A stretch of DNA of 64,000 nucleotides from Phoma sp. XZ068 (taxonomy: Eukaryota; Ascomycota; Dothideomycetes; Pleosporales; Didymellaceae). The stretch lies in contig RBKR01000009.1 in the NCBI GenBank assembly GCA_004835665.1, forward strand, positions 62,001 through 126,000, read 5' to 3'. The translations under genes and the position numbers were made by a program. Shown piece by piece: positions 47,833-57,826 of the stretch. Every line of letters begins with the position of its first letter. The first letter of the stretch is position 1. The notes under the pieces are model-generated. The model saw only the letters and a program-made list of their open reading frames with translations. It ran no database searches and had not been told where the DNA came from.

Positions 47833-49181
47833 GCTTGAGAATTGGAGATTTGGGAGTTGAGAGGGATTGGAGTTGGGTATTGCATGCTATGGCGTTGATG
47901 GAGTAGCAGTCTGGAGTACTAGGCTTGTCAAATCTACTGAAGTGAACTGTGGACGTTGTGGAGGTTTAGATACCCGATGCATTGAGGTACATACGTGCGT
48001 GCGTGTCCCTTTTCTTTTCGTCCCGTGCGCCCGCTGTCTATATAAGACCCTCTTCTCTGCTCACATTGATCTCTCACACTCACAATTTCATCATCGAAAA
48101 GGAAAAAAAAACCCCCCCAAAAGATACATTGTATATTCTTCTCCTCCTCAAACGGACGATCGAAAAATTCATGATCTGTTTGCCTGAAAACTGCAGAAAG
48201 ACTCTCGATGTCCTGGCGCACCCAATAATCTCAGATATCATTTTCTTTTCTTTCCTTCTTGGAACTCAAACTCAAAATCAAAATTTCGATCTTTCGAGAT
48301 TGATGGCTTCCGCTGCTTCTGCCCTCTCTTAGCTCAAAACCACGACTTGATGTCTTATGATTTTACTTCGTGCTCTGTCTGCCATAAGGACGAAAAAAAA
48401 AGGGTTACTTGCATGTATGGTTGGCTTTTCTTCCTGCGATTATGTGTGTAGAGAGACTTTGCAAAAGAGCTGGTGCCGAGATTATGGCGCCGTGGGTGCT
48501 TTCGTCTGGCATCCAGGCTTTAAGGGGGAATGAATGAAAAAAATGCAGAAGAATCCGACTGATGTGTTCTTGCCTCCAAAAAATCGCAAGATCGAAAAAT
48601 GTGTTCGTGGAGTGAGTTGAATCCCATATCTTGTCTGTGTATGTGGATGGCGTTTGTGCATGGAGTCACTGACGAGGCGCATGTTTCCTCGTCTTGATGA
48701 CGGTGAAGAAGGTCTATCGTAACTGTCCTCGTTGATATTCGAAAGCCTCGAGCATTACGAGGCATGGATGGGTGAAGGGGACTGAAATGATATGGGAAGT
48801 GGAGCATGAGAGAGCTCTGAGTATTGTGAAGTCTTGACTTGTGCGTGTATGGCATCGCCGATAGTCCTGGGGGGTTAGTCCAGTATTGCATTATAGGGCT
48901 GTGTGCATGAAGTCAACGAAGTATCGACAAAGGCCCTGTTCGTCTTTCGATAATTCTTTTTGCGATTTTCATGTAGTTACAGAAGAAGATAATTCGCAGG
49001 GAGAGGAATATGTTATAATGCTCTTGTTCGTTTCAAGCGCACTTTACAGACAAATGACGACAAAAAGGAAAGGCATCTGTAAGCTCAATCTAAGAACCAA
49101 TATTGGGACTTGCTTGATTATGTTTTTTTATGTGTACCGTGGGCACACAGACTATAGATTCACTTCCCGTCTCACACCTAG
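47833..49181. other. Convergent intergenic region, RTF2 / alcohol dehydrogenase
   Basis: About 1.3 kb, rather AT-rich, with no supportable gene. It contains an A/C homopolymer pair at about 48102-48118. Short frames on both strands lack features. Confidence 0.5.
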
Positions 49182-50327
49182 CTATAGTCTGATCACAACC
49201 TTAGTATCCTCACGCCTGCTAAAACGCGCGTAGTACTCGGGTGCCTCTTCGATGTCAATGACACTGCTGACAATGAAACTCGGTTTTGCTTTGCCTGATC
49301 TGACAAGCGGCACCAATTCAGAAGCAACCTGTAGTGGAAGCACTACACCGCCATCCACCGAAATGGATTTTTCGAAAGCCAGTCCAATGTCGAAGTCGTT
49401 CAGACCCCCACTGAAAAGACCCACAATACCAATGCCTCCGCGGGGAGCAGTAACATTCAACGCTTGACGAAGAGTGATGGAAGAGTCGATCTGGCCCGTT
49501 GCATTCTCTGCTTTATAACCAACTGCTTCCACGCTCCGTCGAACACCACCTGGTTCCTGCGCCAGAATCTGCTCAACAGGGTCTGAATCTGCAAAGTTGA
49601 TTGGAATAGCACCGATCGAGGCAGCGAGATCCAGACGGTTTTGCACTTGGTCGATGCTGTAGACTCTGGAGGCTCCTCGGAGGATAGCAGAGTAGGCAGC
49701 GAGTAGACCAACAGGGCCAGCACCAAACACAGCTACACTGTCTCCTTGCTTGAAGTCAGAGAACGTGACACCACTCCAAGCAGTGGAAAAGATGTCAGAG
49801 ATGAAGAGGTAATCGATGAGAGTGGCCTCTGTGGTGCTTGCGTTGACGGGAACAGGAATCAGAGAGTTATCGGCAAACGGAATGCGCGCATACTCGGCTA
49901 ACAATCGCGGTCATATCAGTACGGCTCGTAGATTACCGCAGTCGGTCCACTTACTTTGCACTCCAGGAAGTGCTTCGCCTCCTTGAACTCCGCCAAATCC
50001 CAAAGGAGCCCGATAAGAATCTGGCTCTAGCGTGTAGTGTCCATTGTCGACATTATCAGGGATTACCACGTAGTCTCCCACGTTGAGGAATTGTACCGCA
50101 TCGCCAATCTCCGTGACATAACCAATTGCTTCGTGTCCGTACAGCAACGGCGCATCTGGGGATCCTGATGCAACGTGGTAGGTGTGCAGATCGCTCCCGC
50201 AGATGGCGGAGGCGTTGATACGAACGATTGCATCTGTAGGGTTTAGAATAGTAGGTATGGGGACGTCAATAACTGAGACATTATAGGCCTGCCCCAATTG
50301 TGCGACTGCTCGCATAAATGAAGCCAT
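49182..50327 (-). CDS. Zinc-type alcohol dehydrogenase (MDR family), no structural zinc site
   Basis: Exons 50327-49955 and 49897-49182 give 362 residues. This is a medium-chain dehydrogenase/reductase with a GroES-like half and a Rossmann half (VAVFGAGPVGLLAA; Asp after YSI suggests NAD preference). Catalytic zinc ligands are visible as Cys43 (AICGSDLH), His65 and Glu66 (YGHEAIGYV). The loop that usually carries four structural-zinc cysteines (about 90-125; IPDNVDNGHYTLEP) has none. Relatives are annotated as glutathione-independent formaldehyde dehydrogenase or sugar-alcohol dehydrogenases; the substrate here is unknown. The 57-nt intron has a GTAAGT donor and TTAG acceptor. It lies at the edge of a block of metabolic genes. 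Confidence 0.88.
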
Positions 50328-51522
50328 GTTGGAAAAAGCTCAGAAGTGGAAACAGACAAGTTCTTGATGCAAAATGCCATTCATAACTTTCCTGTTCTTT
50401 TATACCAGTCGGCTCAATGGCGATAAAGCAAATGTCGTCACTTGGTCAAGCCCGCTGTCTTGTCCGACGATCCAATGTTGTGGTTCAGCAACATGCGACC
50501 TGATGACAACTAGGAGGATTCAATCCACAATGCCAAGTCTGGCGATACGTGAGTATCGTAGACAAGGGGTGAACCGTACCAGCACTCTCCTACCCTAATC
50601 CTCTTTCGTCTGTGCAAAATCACCGTTCATGGCGCAGCAGCCAGCATTCGTAAGCACTGCAATGCATGATCTTGACTCGGGTGCTTCATATGACAAGCCC
50701 TTGGCTCTTAGGTACACGTCACGGGCATTGTTCTCGACATGATACGTGACTTCAATGCAGTGTATACTATAGTTTCAGTGCTTATTTGATACGCATCGCC
50801 ATGAAGAAAATGGGTGGGATAGCTGCTTCCTAGCAAATAAGCTGACAACGGCGTAGCTCTTGTCAGGCCTTTGACGGTAGGAATACGGTTCTTGCTTCGC
50901 ATTTCCAAAGTCTCAACAAGCATTCGAACATGATCTGCGATTGTTACTGGAGTACGTACGACCGCGATATGGGTCTGGGGCATATTACCACCCAACTCGA
51001 CCTAAAGCACAAACCTCCGATGTTGCTTGATCAAAAAATTAGGAATAATCAAATATTGATGTCATAAAAATATATGACTTTGAAATGTCCCGTTGCGTGT
51101 AACATCAACTTTCAATATCTCCGCCCCTGGGACTGTCAGCAGCGTGCATTAGTGCCGGGTAGAATGCACCGGGCCGGCGGAGACCTCCAATCGCGTATGC
51201 GGTCTTTCCACCATGAAAACATCACTAATCATATGCAGTTACTCAAGTTGAAGTTGGACAGTTGCACACCCTAATGACGCAACTTCTTCGTGTTTTTCAG
51301 TTCAGTGATGCGACCGAGATGTATCTCCCGTCGGTCAGCAGCTCGCAGAAGTACGCTGGAGGGCAGTCTAGTCCGACTCTGCTCTCAAAAATGTGTTGAA
51401 TGGTCCTTATCTGGGACGATATGCACATTGCCCAGTCAACACAGCCTCCTCCACGTTACGCAATACCAGCAGCAACGAGACTGTTCAGCGGTCGATCCTC
51501 CCAATAACGAAGAACTCACAGG
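50328..51522. promoter_or_regulatory. Divergent intergenic region, alcohol dehydrogenase / SDR
   Basis: About 1.2 kb between two genes transcribed apart, so it probably holds both promoters. A minus frame at 50708-50995 has no recognisable features. No specific binding site can be named. Confidence 0.45.
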
Positions 51523-52680
51523 ATGGCTCCATCATCCAGGAACAAGCCTGTCGATTGTGACGTTGACTTCGATCCAAGCAACCTAGCTGGGAAAGTGGCG
51601 ATCGTCACAGGAGGTCAATTGTTCTCTGTATCCAAGGTCAATGTGGTGTGCTAACAGTTCACAGGAGCGAGTGGGCTAGGCGAAGCCTACGTGCGCGCTC
51701 TTGTCGATGCCAAGTACGCTCCGAACACTTACCAAGCTTCTATCTACAAGCGGCAATGATTGACAGTAATAACAGGGCACATGTCTGCTTTGGCGATTTG
51801 AATGACCAGAATGGACAGAAGCTTGCTGCTGAACTTACAACGTGGGTTCTAGCTCCTCAAAACCCGTTGACATAGCGCAGCTTCTAACTGTTGCAGATCA
51901 AAGTTTGTCCATTGCAATGTCACCCAGTGGGATGATCAAGTTCGCTTGTTTCGCGAAGCAGCATCGCTTTCCCCCTCAGGACGGGTCAACTACGTTGTTG
52001 CAAACGCCGGTATATCTGAAAAGGACGAAGTCTTCAGTTACGATGGTATCTTGTGTCCACCCAAATATGCCCAACCCGCTGACGTAGAAACTGCAGGCGA
52101 TGATGCAGAGCCCACAAAACCGAACCTGAGGATTCTCGATGTCAATCTGGAATCGGTCATGTATACGGCTAAGCTTGCATTCCACTACTTCATCAAACAA
52201 AACGGCACTACACCATCTCCTTCTCAGCAGGACACTTGTCTCGTACTCATCGGCTCGGGAGCGGCTTTCCTCGATGTTCCACGGACACCACAGTACTGCG
52301 CTGCTAAATGGGGCATGCGCGGTATGATGCACGCATTGCGACGAACAGCATTCTATTACGGTAGTCGTGTGAATATCATCTCGCCCTGGTATGTCAAGAC
52401 GAATATCTTGCCAGAGGAGACGTTCCAGAAAACTCGAGATATGGACATCGAGTTTGCAACTGTTGAGGACGCCGGGCAGTGTCTTTTGCGCATCTTGAGT
52501 GACCACTCAATCAACGGACGATCGCTATTCCTTTCGCCGCGAAAGTGGGCAAAAAATGGGTATCTAGACCTCGACACAGATCCATATCTTGAGGAAGGGC
52601 TTCTCGGGGAGATTCAAAGCGAGCAGATCCGTCCGGCTGCGGTTGAATTAGGGTTATTCGTCGACGAAAAGGGCCGCTAA
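51523..52680 (+). CDS. Short-chain dehydrogenase/reductase, 15-PGDH-like
   Basis: Exons 51523-51613, 51665-51713, 51776-51841 and 51897-52680 give 329 residues. It is a classical SDR: the cofactor motif TGGASGLG (29-36), an acidic residue after strand 2 (CFGDLN) that favours NAD, the NAG motif (VVANAGIS) and the catalytic YCAAK with an upstream Ser (IGSGAAF). A long insertion between NAG and the active site (DEVFSYDG to EPTKPNL) and a C-terminal extension are features of fungal 15-hydroxyprostaglandin-dehydrogenase-like enzymes, whose true substrates are mostly unknown. Introns are 51, 62 and 55 nt. It probably belongs with the neighbouring dehydrogenase and glycosidase in one catabolic block. 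Confidence 0.88.
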
Positions 52681-53064
52681 GATATGTAGTCGGAATTCGT
52701 GCCCGTGGACCGAGTGCTAGAACGGATACTTGCTCTTATGCAGAATCAAGGCCGAAGTACACCCAAACCGAGACTTCCAAGATACGCTTGTTATGTACTC
52801 ACTCTATTTGCTATATAGACTCCTTCCCGTTGTGGCTACAAGGACTAGAATCGTGCGGGGTATGGAATTGCCGGGGTGGAGCCTGACATGTGCGTTCGTT
52901 CAATCTTACGACCCGGAAATATGTTAATTTGTATTCCGCCGGGCCGTATAGTTGAGAATTATATTTGACACTGTTGGGATAGTCGACTGTGCCTAGCATA
53001 TAAAGAGTGACATGCGCGATGGGTTAGACATACCGATAGCAACATAGATAAACAAATTCTGAAT
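52681..53064. other. Intergenic region, SDR to GH43
   Basis: 384 bases holding the SDR 3' UTR and GH43 promoter. An AT-rich stretch around 52955-53060 precedes the GH43 start. No named site. Confidence 0.5.
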
Positions 53065-54645
53065 ATGTTCTTCCAACGCCTTTTCGCGTGGTCAAGCCTT
53101 GCACTGACCTTTACGAGTGCTGCAGCACAGCAGAATGCGACATTTACCAATCCAGTCATCTACAGCGATTATCCCGACAATGATGTATCTGTTGGTCCGG
53201 ACGGTGCCTTCTACTTCTCGGCATCGAACTTCCATTATAGTCCTGGCGCGCCCATCCTCCGTTCTTGGGATCTTATCAACTGGGAGCCTGTAGGGCACTC
53301 CATCCCACGCCTGAACTTTGGAAGCGGCTACGATCTTCCTCCCACTGGCGAGCGCGCATATCGTGGTGGTACCTGGGCGTCCAGCTTACGATACCGGAAG
53401 AGCAACAAAACCTGGTACTGGATCGGCTGTGTCAACTTCTGGCAAACGTGGGTCTTCACTGCTTCCTCTCCTGAAGGTCCGTGGAACAATCAAGCAAATT
53501 TTGGCCAGAACAACTGTTTCTACGACAATGGGATACTGGTTGATGATGACGACACTTTGTACGTTGTCTACGGTAATCCTCAAATCAAGGTTTCGCAGCT
53601 TGCTGCGGATGGCCTAAGCGTGGTGAAGACGCAAGATGTGTTTAGCGCGGCAGATGTTGGCACTGATTCAATCGAAGGCAATCGGATGTATAAGATCAAC
53701 GGCACTTACTATGTGCTGAATGACAGATATGCTGTCACATATATCTGGAAGTCAAAGAGTCCATGGGGTCCCTACGAAGTCAAGGAGCTGGCGAGGGACA
53801 TCAACCCGCCCCTGGAAGGAGGAGGCCCACCCCATCAGGGCAGTCTGATCCAGACTGCTGATGGGAACTGGTACTTTATGTCATTCACTTGGGCGTATCC
53901 AGCTGGTCGAATGCCTGTTTTGGCACCCATAACCTGGGGTGATGACGGCTTCCCTATCATCGTCAAGGGTGACAACGGTGGCTGGGGCAAGACCTATCCT
54001 CGTCCATTACCCGAAAAGCCTGTCAAACCATTGAAGGGTACTTATCGTTTCGAAGGTCCATCGCTTGGACCGACATTTGAATGGAACCACAACCCTGACA
54101 CGACGAAGTTCTCAGTTAACAAAGGCCTGACCCTTCAAACTGCGAGCAACACAACCGATCTCTACTCAGCCCGCAACACACTCACCCATCGCGCGTTCGG
54201 CGAATATCCAGTTGGAACTATTGAACTCGACTTTACTTCAATGGCAGACGGTGATCGTAGCGGACTGGCAGCGTTTCGTGACCGCAGTGCGTATATCGGC
54301 ATCCATCGAGAAGGAACGAAATACAGTATCGTGGCCGCACAAAACATGACGATCGACGAATATTCGGGAACGACGCTCGATTATGGCCATGTGGTAGATA
54401 CGGCGCGGGTGCGCGAAGGTGTCAGGAAGATCTGGCTGCGTACAACGATGGACGTGCGACCGAACGGTAGCCGACAAGCGCAATTCCTTTATAGCTACGA
54501 TGGCACAAAATTTGTGCAGCTGGGTACACCTTACGAACTGTATAATGGGTGGGCCTTCTTCATTGCCTATCGATTTGGTATCTTCAATTATGCGACGAAG
54601 GGCCTTGGAGGATCTGTGAAGGTCAATGCTTTTACCTCTGCGTAG
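53065..54645 (+). CDS. Secreted glycoside hydrolase family 43 (beta-xylosidase/arabinofuranosidase type)
   Basis: Single exon, 526 residues. Residues 1-21 are a signal peptide (hydrophobic core then TSAAA/QQ). The GH43 five-bladed propeller follows. NPVIYSDYPDNDVSV carries the likely catalytic base (Asp38), GILVDDDDTLYVVYG matches the pKa-modulating Asp region, and PPLEGGGPPHQGS carries the likely acid Glu251. The last 190 residues (from GTYRFEGPSLGPTFEWNHN) form the beta-sandwich seen at the C-terminus of fungal GH43 xylosidases. Several N-glycosylation sites (NAT, NKT, NGT, NTT, NMT) fit secretion. It would release xylose or arabinose from hemicellulose; the exact sugar is not readable. The absence of introns contrasts with its neighbours. 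Confidence 0.92.
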   Translation: MFFQRLFAWSSLALTFTSAAAQQNATFTNPVIYSDYPDNDVSVGPDGAFYFSASNFHYSPGAPILRSWDLINWEPVGHSIPRLNFGSGYDLPPTGERAYRGGTWASSLRYRKSNKTWYWIGCVNFWQTWVFTASSPEGPWNNQANFGQNNCFYDNGILVDDDDTLYVVYGNPQIKVSQLAADGLSVVKTQDVFSAADVGTDSIEGNRMYKINGTYYVLNDRYAVTYIWKSKSPWGPYEVKELARDINPPLEGGGPPHQGSLIQTADGNWYFMSFTWAYPAGRMPVLAPITWGDDGFPIIVKGDNGGWGKTYPRPLPEKPVKPLKGTYRFEGPSLGPTFEWNHNPDTTKFSVNKGLTLQTASNTTDLYSARNTLTHRAFGEYPVGTIELDFTSMADGDRSGLAAFRDRSAYIGIHREGTKYSIVAAQNMTIDEYSGTTLDYGHVVDTARVREGVRKIWLRTTMDVRPNGSRQAQFLYSYDGTKFVQLGTPYELYNGWAFFIAYRFGIFNYATKGLGGSVKVNAFTSA

Positions 54646-55632
54646 GGAATGCTCCTATAATAACGGAATTAATATGGTAGTTCAAACAAGCAGCTGGTCT
54701 ACTGGACACCGTCGTATCTTAGCTTGTTTATCTCAAAACACCCACTGACTAACAGCGTTAGTACCGCTTGACAACAGAAATAATTAGGACCGAACGAATT
54801 GGTCAGATCAGATTGCCATCGAAAAAACTCCAGAGAGGCAGCCACAATATATTAAAGATTTCCTGCTTTGTCCTACCGAGATTGAGATCCTCAAGTGTAT
54901 ACGGGCCTTTTACACCAACACTCCCAAACCCACGTCTCGAGCACATACCTCGAACTTTAATCACCATCACATTCTCATTTCCCGCTCCTTTTCCTTCTGA
55001 AAAACCCCTTTCAGCTGCCTCGCTATCACACGTCTCTCATTTCGGAAGCCCCAACCAATCGCACCCCATCACCAGCTCACCAAGCACCCGTCAAGACGCC
55101 CAGTACCAACACACAAGCCACACCAGCGTCCTCCTGCTCCCGAAAATTCCCAGCACACGAGACGGCAGACACTGAATCCTCACGGCGACCCATCACATCG
55201 CGCCTCCAAGTGCAGCGGCCTCGGTATCTGCGTCGCCCAGGAGAATCGATATGCACGACATCTGCATCCCCAGCGGGACCATGTGCGATTCCGTTGTCGA
55301 GATGCGGGGGATGTGCGCGCTGCGTCGATGAATGGAGCAGTCGCTAGGCGCAGCCAATCACCCCGAGATCATATGCACAGTGCCAATGCTTGGAGGGCTG
55401 GGCGGTCTGCTGTGCACGACGAATTGGTACATGGGAGGTCTTGATGTGAGCAGGGGCGTGAAGGAGATCAAGTATGTATAAAGATGTGAAGGGGAGGAGC
55501 GTGGGTGCCACGAGCTTTTGACCAGAGTGGTGGGTCAGATATAGTTTCTTGCATTGACCTTGATATTTGATCCTTCTGACGTCTGTCATCTTTCCTATTA
55601 CTACTTCTACTCCTGCTGGTACAGTCGGTAGC
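54646..55632. promoter_or_regulatory. Intergenic region, GH43 to transporter
   Basis: About 1 kb, holding the GH43 3' UTR and the transporter promoter. A 135-codon plus frame at 54768-55175 is Ser/Pro/Thr-rich with no start context or domain; I do not call it. Upstream ATGs occur at about 55251 and 55279. Confidence 0.45.
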
Positions 55633-57300
55633 ATGGCGCCGCCCAGTAATGCAGATAGCGTGCAGAAAGATGATGGAGGAGCGGTTGAGATTGAGAAGAT
55701 TGCTTCCCTGGACGTGCCGAATCAACTCAATGAAACGCTCACCGAGGAGGAGAAGAAGATTGTGAAGAGAGCTACGTAAGTGTCCGCTCTGAAAACTCCA
55801 ACATTTAGCTCACCATCCGCAGACTCAAGACAGACTGGCGTCTTGTTCCTATCCTCGGAGCATGGTAAACTTCTCTACCACGGTTTATACCTCACTGTCG
55901 ACTAATCCTGGTCAGCTACTCAATCAGCGCCATCGACCGCATCAACGTACGCTTCCAATCCCCGTGAGATACCTCGTGACTAACGTCCCAGATCTCCGCT
56001 GCGCGCATCGCAGGCATGGACATTGAACTCGCCTTCCGAATCGGCGACCGCTACTCCATCGCCCTCCTCGTCTTCTTCATCACCTACTTCATCTTCGAGA
56101 TCCCCAGCAACGTGGTCCTGCGCAAAGTCGGCGCCGCAAACTGGCTCTCCTTCCTATGCATGTCATGGGGGCTTGTAACCTTCGGCGCCGGGTTTGCAAA
56201 GAAATGGACTGACATTGTTGTTTGCCGCCTCTTGCTCGGACTGTTCGAAGCTGGCTTTTTCCCGGGGTCTGTGTATCTTATTTCATGCTGGTACACGCGG
56301 TTCGAAGTGCAGAAGCGACTCGCGGCGTTCTACAGCATCAACGTGCTGGCAAATGGATTCGGCTCGATCCTCGCATACGGCTGCATGCAACTCTCCGGGC
56401 GCAACGGCTGGTTAGGATGGCGCTGGTTCGTACCCCCGTTCCCATACCCATACTGTACCTCACACTATATATAGGATCTTCATCATCAACGGCGCAATGA
56501 CAATGTTCCTCGCCATCCTCGGACGCATCCTAATCGTCGACTTCCCGGACAAAGTCCACAAATCGCGCTTCCCCTTCCTCAAACCCGCCGAAGTCTCCGC
56601 CATCCAAGCCAAACTCGAGCGCGACCGCCGCGACTCCGCCTACGACTCCCTCACCTTCTCGAAATTCCTCTCCGCCTGCGCTCGCTGGGAACTCTGGGTC
56701 TTCGCCATGAAATTCTTCGCCGTCACAACAATCGTATACGCACTTGCTTTCTTCATCCCCATCATCCTGCAAGGCATGGGATACAGCGTGGGGATGACAT
56801 TCCTGCTCTCCGCGCCTCCCGCCGTCGCCGCCGTCCCCTGGATAATGCTATGTTCATGGGCCGCAGACCGGTACCACATGCGGTCGCCGTTCATAATTCT
56901 CCAGTGCGTGCTCGGCATCGTGGGGCTCATGATCGTCGCGTACGCGCGCGGAAACGGGGCGCGCTATTTCGGCATTTTCATGGGTTTGGCGGGCGCAAAC
57001 GCGAATATTCCTACTGCGCTGGCGTGGCAGGCGAATAATATCCGTGGGCAGAGTCTGAGGATGGTGGCATCGGGTCTGCAGGTGGGGTTTGGCGCTATCG
57101 GCGGAATCTACGCCTCGACGGTCTTCATGCAAAAGGAGGCGCCTACCTACCGCACTGGCCTATGGGCTGTAACAGGCGCACAGCTGTACCTCGTTGTTTC
57201 GACGCTGGGAATGGTGTGGTACTACCGCCGGCAGAATGGGAGGGCGACAAGGGGGGAGGTGGTGTTGGAGGGGTTGGAGGGGTTTAGGTATACTTACTAG
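55633..57300 (+). CDS. MFS transporter, anion:cation symporter (allantoate permease-like) family
   Basis: Exons 55633-55775, 55823-55864, 55916-55946, 55992-56425 and 56475-57300 give 491 residues. It belongs to the major facilitator superfamily with about twelve membrane segments. Family signs are LKTDWRLVPILGAWYSISAIDRINISAA-like start of helix 1 (split by two small exons), FEIPSNVVLRKVGAANWL, the CRLLLGLFEAGFFPGSVYLISCWYTRFE motif typical of the ACS/Dal5 group, and GWRWIFIINGAMT. Members carry carboxylates such as nicotinate, allantoate and sugar acids. Introns are short (45-51 nt), and exons 2 and 3 are only 42 and 31 nt. It adjoins a secreted GH43 and two dehydrogenases, suggesting import of a breakdown product, which is inference. 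Confidence 0.88.
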
Positions 57301-57545
57301 TGGCTTCCGTTCATACTTCTGCTTGCTTTGAGTTTGAGTGTGGTTTGGTGGGTGTAATACGTGGGAAGGGAGGAGGAAGGCCAAGGCAAGAAACGAGAGA
57401 CACGATACGACTCGATGAAACAACAAGACTAGGAAGTATAAAGATATTCCAACATTTCCTGTACGCCTATGCATCTACCCATCGAACTTCGAACTTCAAA
57501 CAGCTCAGAATGAGAAGAAGAAAAAGAAAAGTCGCTCAAACCCAG

Positions 57546-57570
57546 AATCAATCAATCAATCAATCAATCG
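57546..57570. repeat. (AATC)n microsatellite
   Basis: About six AATC copies in the convergent 3' region. It is likely to vary between strains. Confidence 0.85.
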
Positions 57571-57656
57571 ATTATCTGACCCTGCTCTTTCCTTTCCTTT
57601 CCGTTCCTTTGTTCTTTCGTACGGCATACTGCGAGCGTACTATATCTAACTTTGCA

Positions 57657-57684
57657 CCCATCCATCCATCCACATCCACATCCC
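57657..57684. repeat. CATC-rich short repeat
   Basis: CCATCCATCCATCC followed by two CACATC units. A simple repeat in the 3' UTR region. Confidence 0.75.
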
Positions 57685-57826
57685 TTGCTCGCAAAAAAAG
57701 CTGTTTTCTCTTCCCCCAATGACCCTCAATGAACAGACCGACCCTACATGCATCGTCCCAAAAGCAGTGCGTCCGCCTCATAACGTTCGTGAGCGCGTGC
57801 CAACCGGCATGCGAGCGTGCGTGCGT

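Larger units (their letters stand above)
57301..57826. other. Convergent intergenic region, transporter / SRPK
   Basis: 526 bases shared by two 3' ends, with two microsatellites. No gene seen. Confidence 0.55.

Noticed and set aside
49182..57300. Secondary-metabolite gene cluster
   Set aside because: No polyketide synthase, peptide synthetase, terpene cyclase or cluster regulator. The genes fit primary carbon catabolism better.
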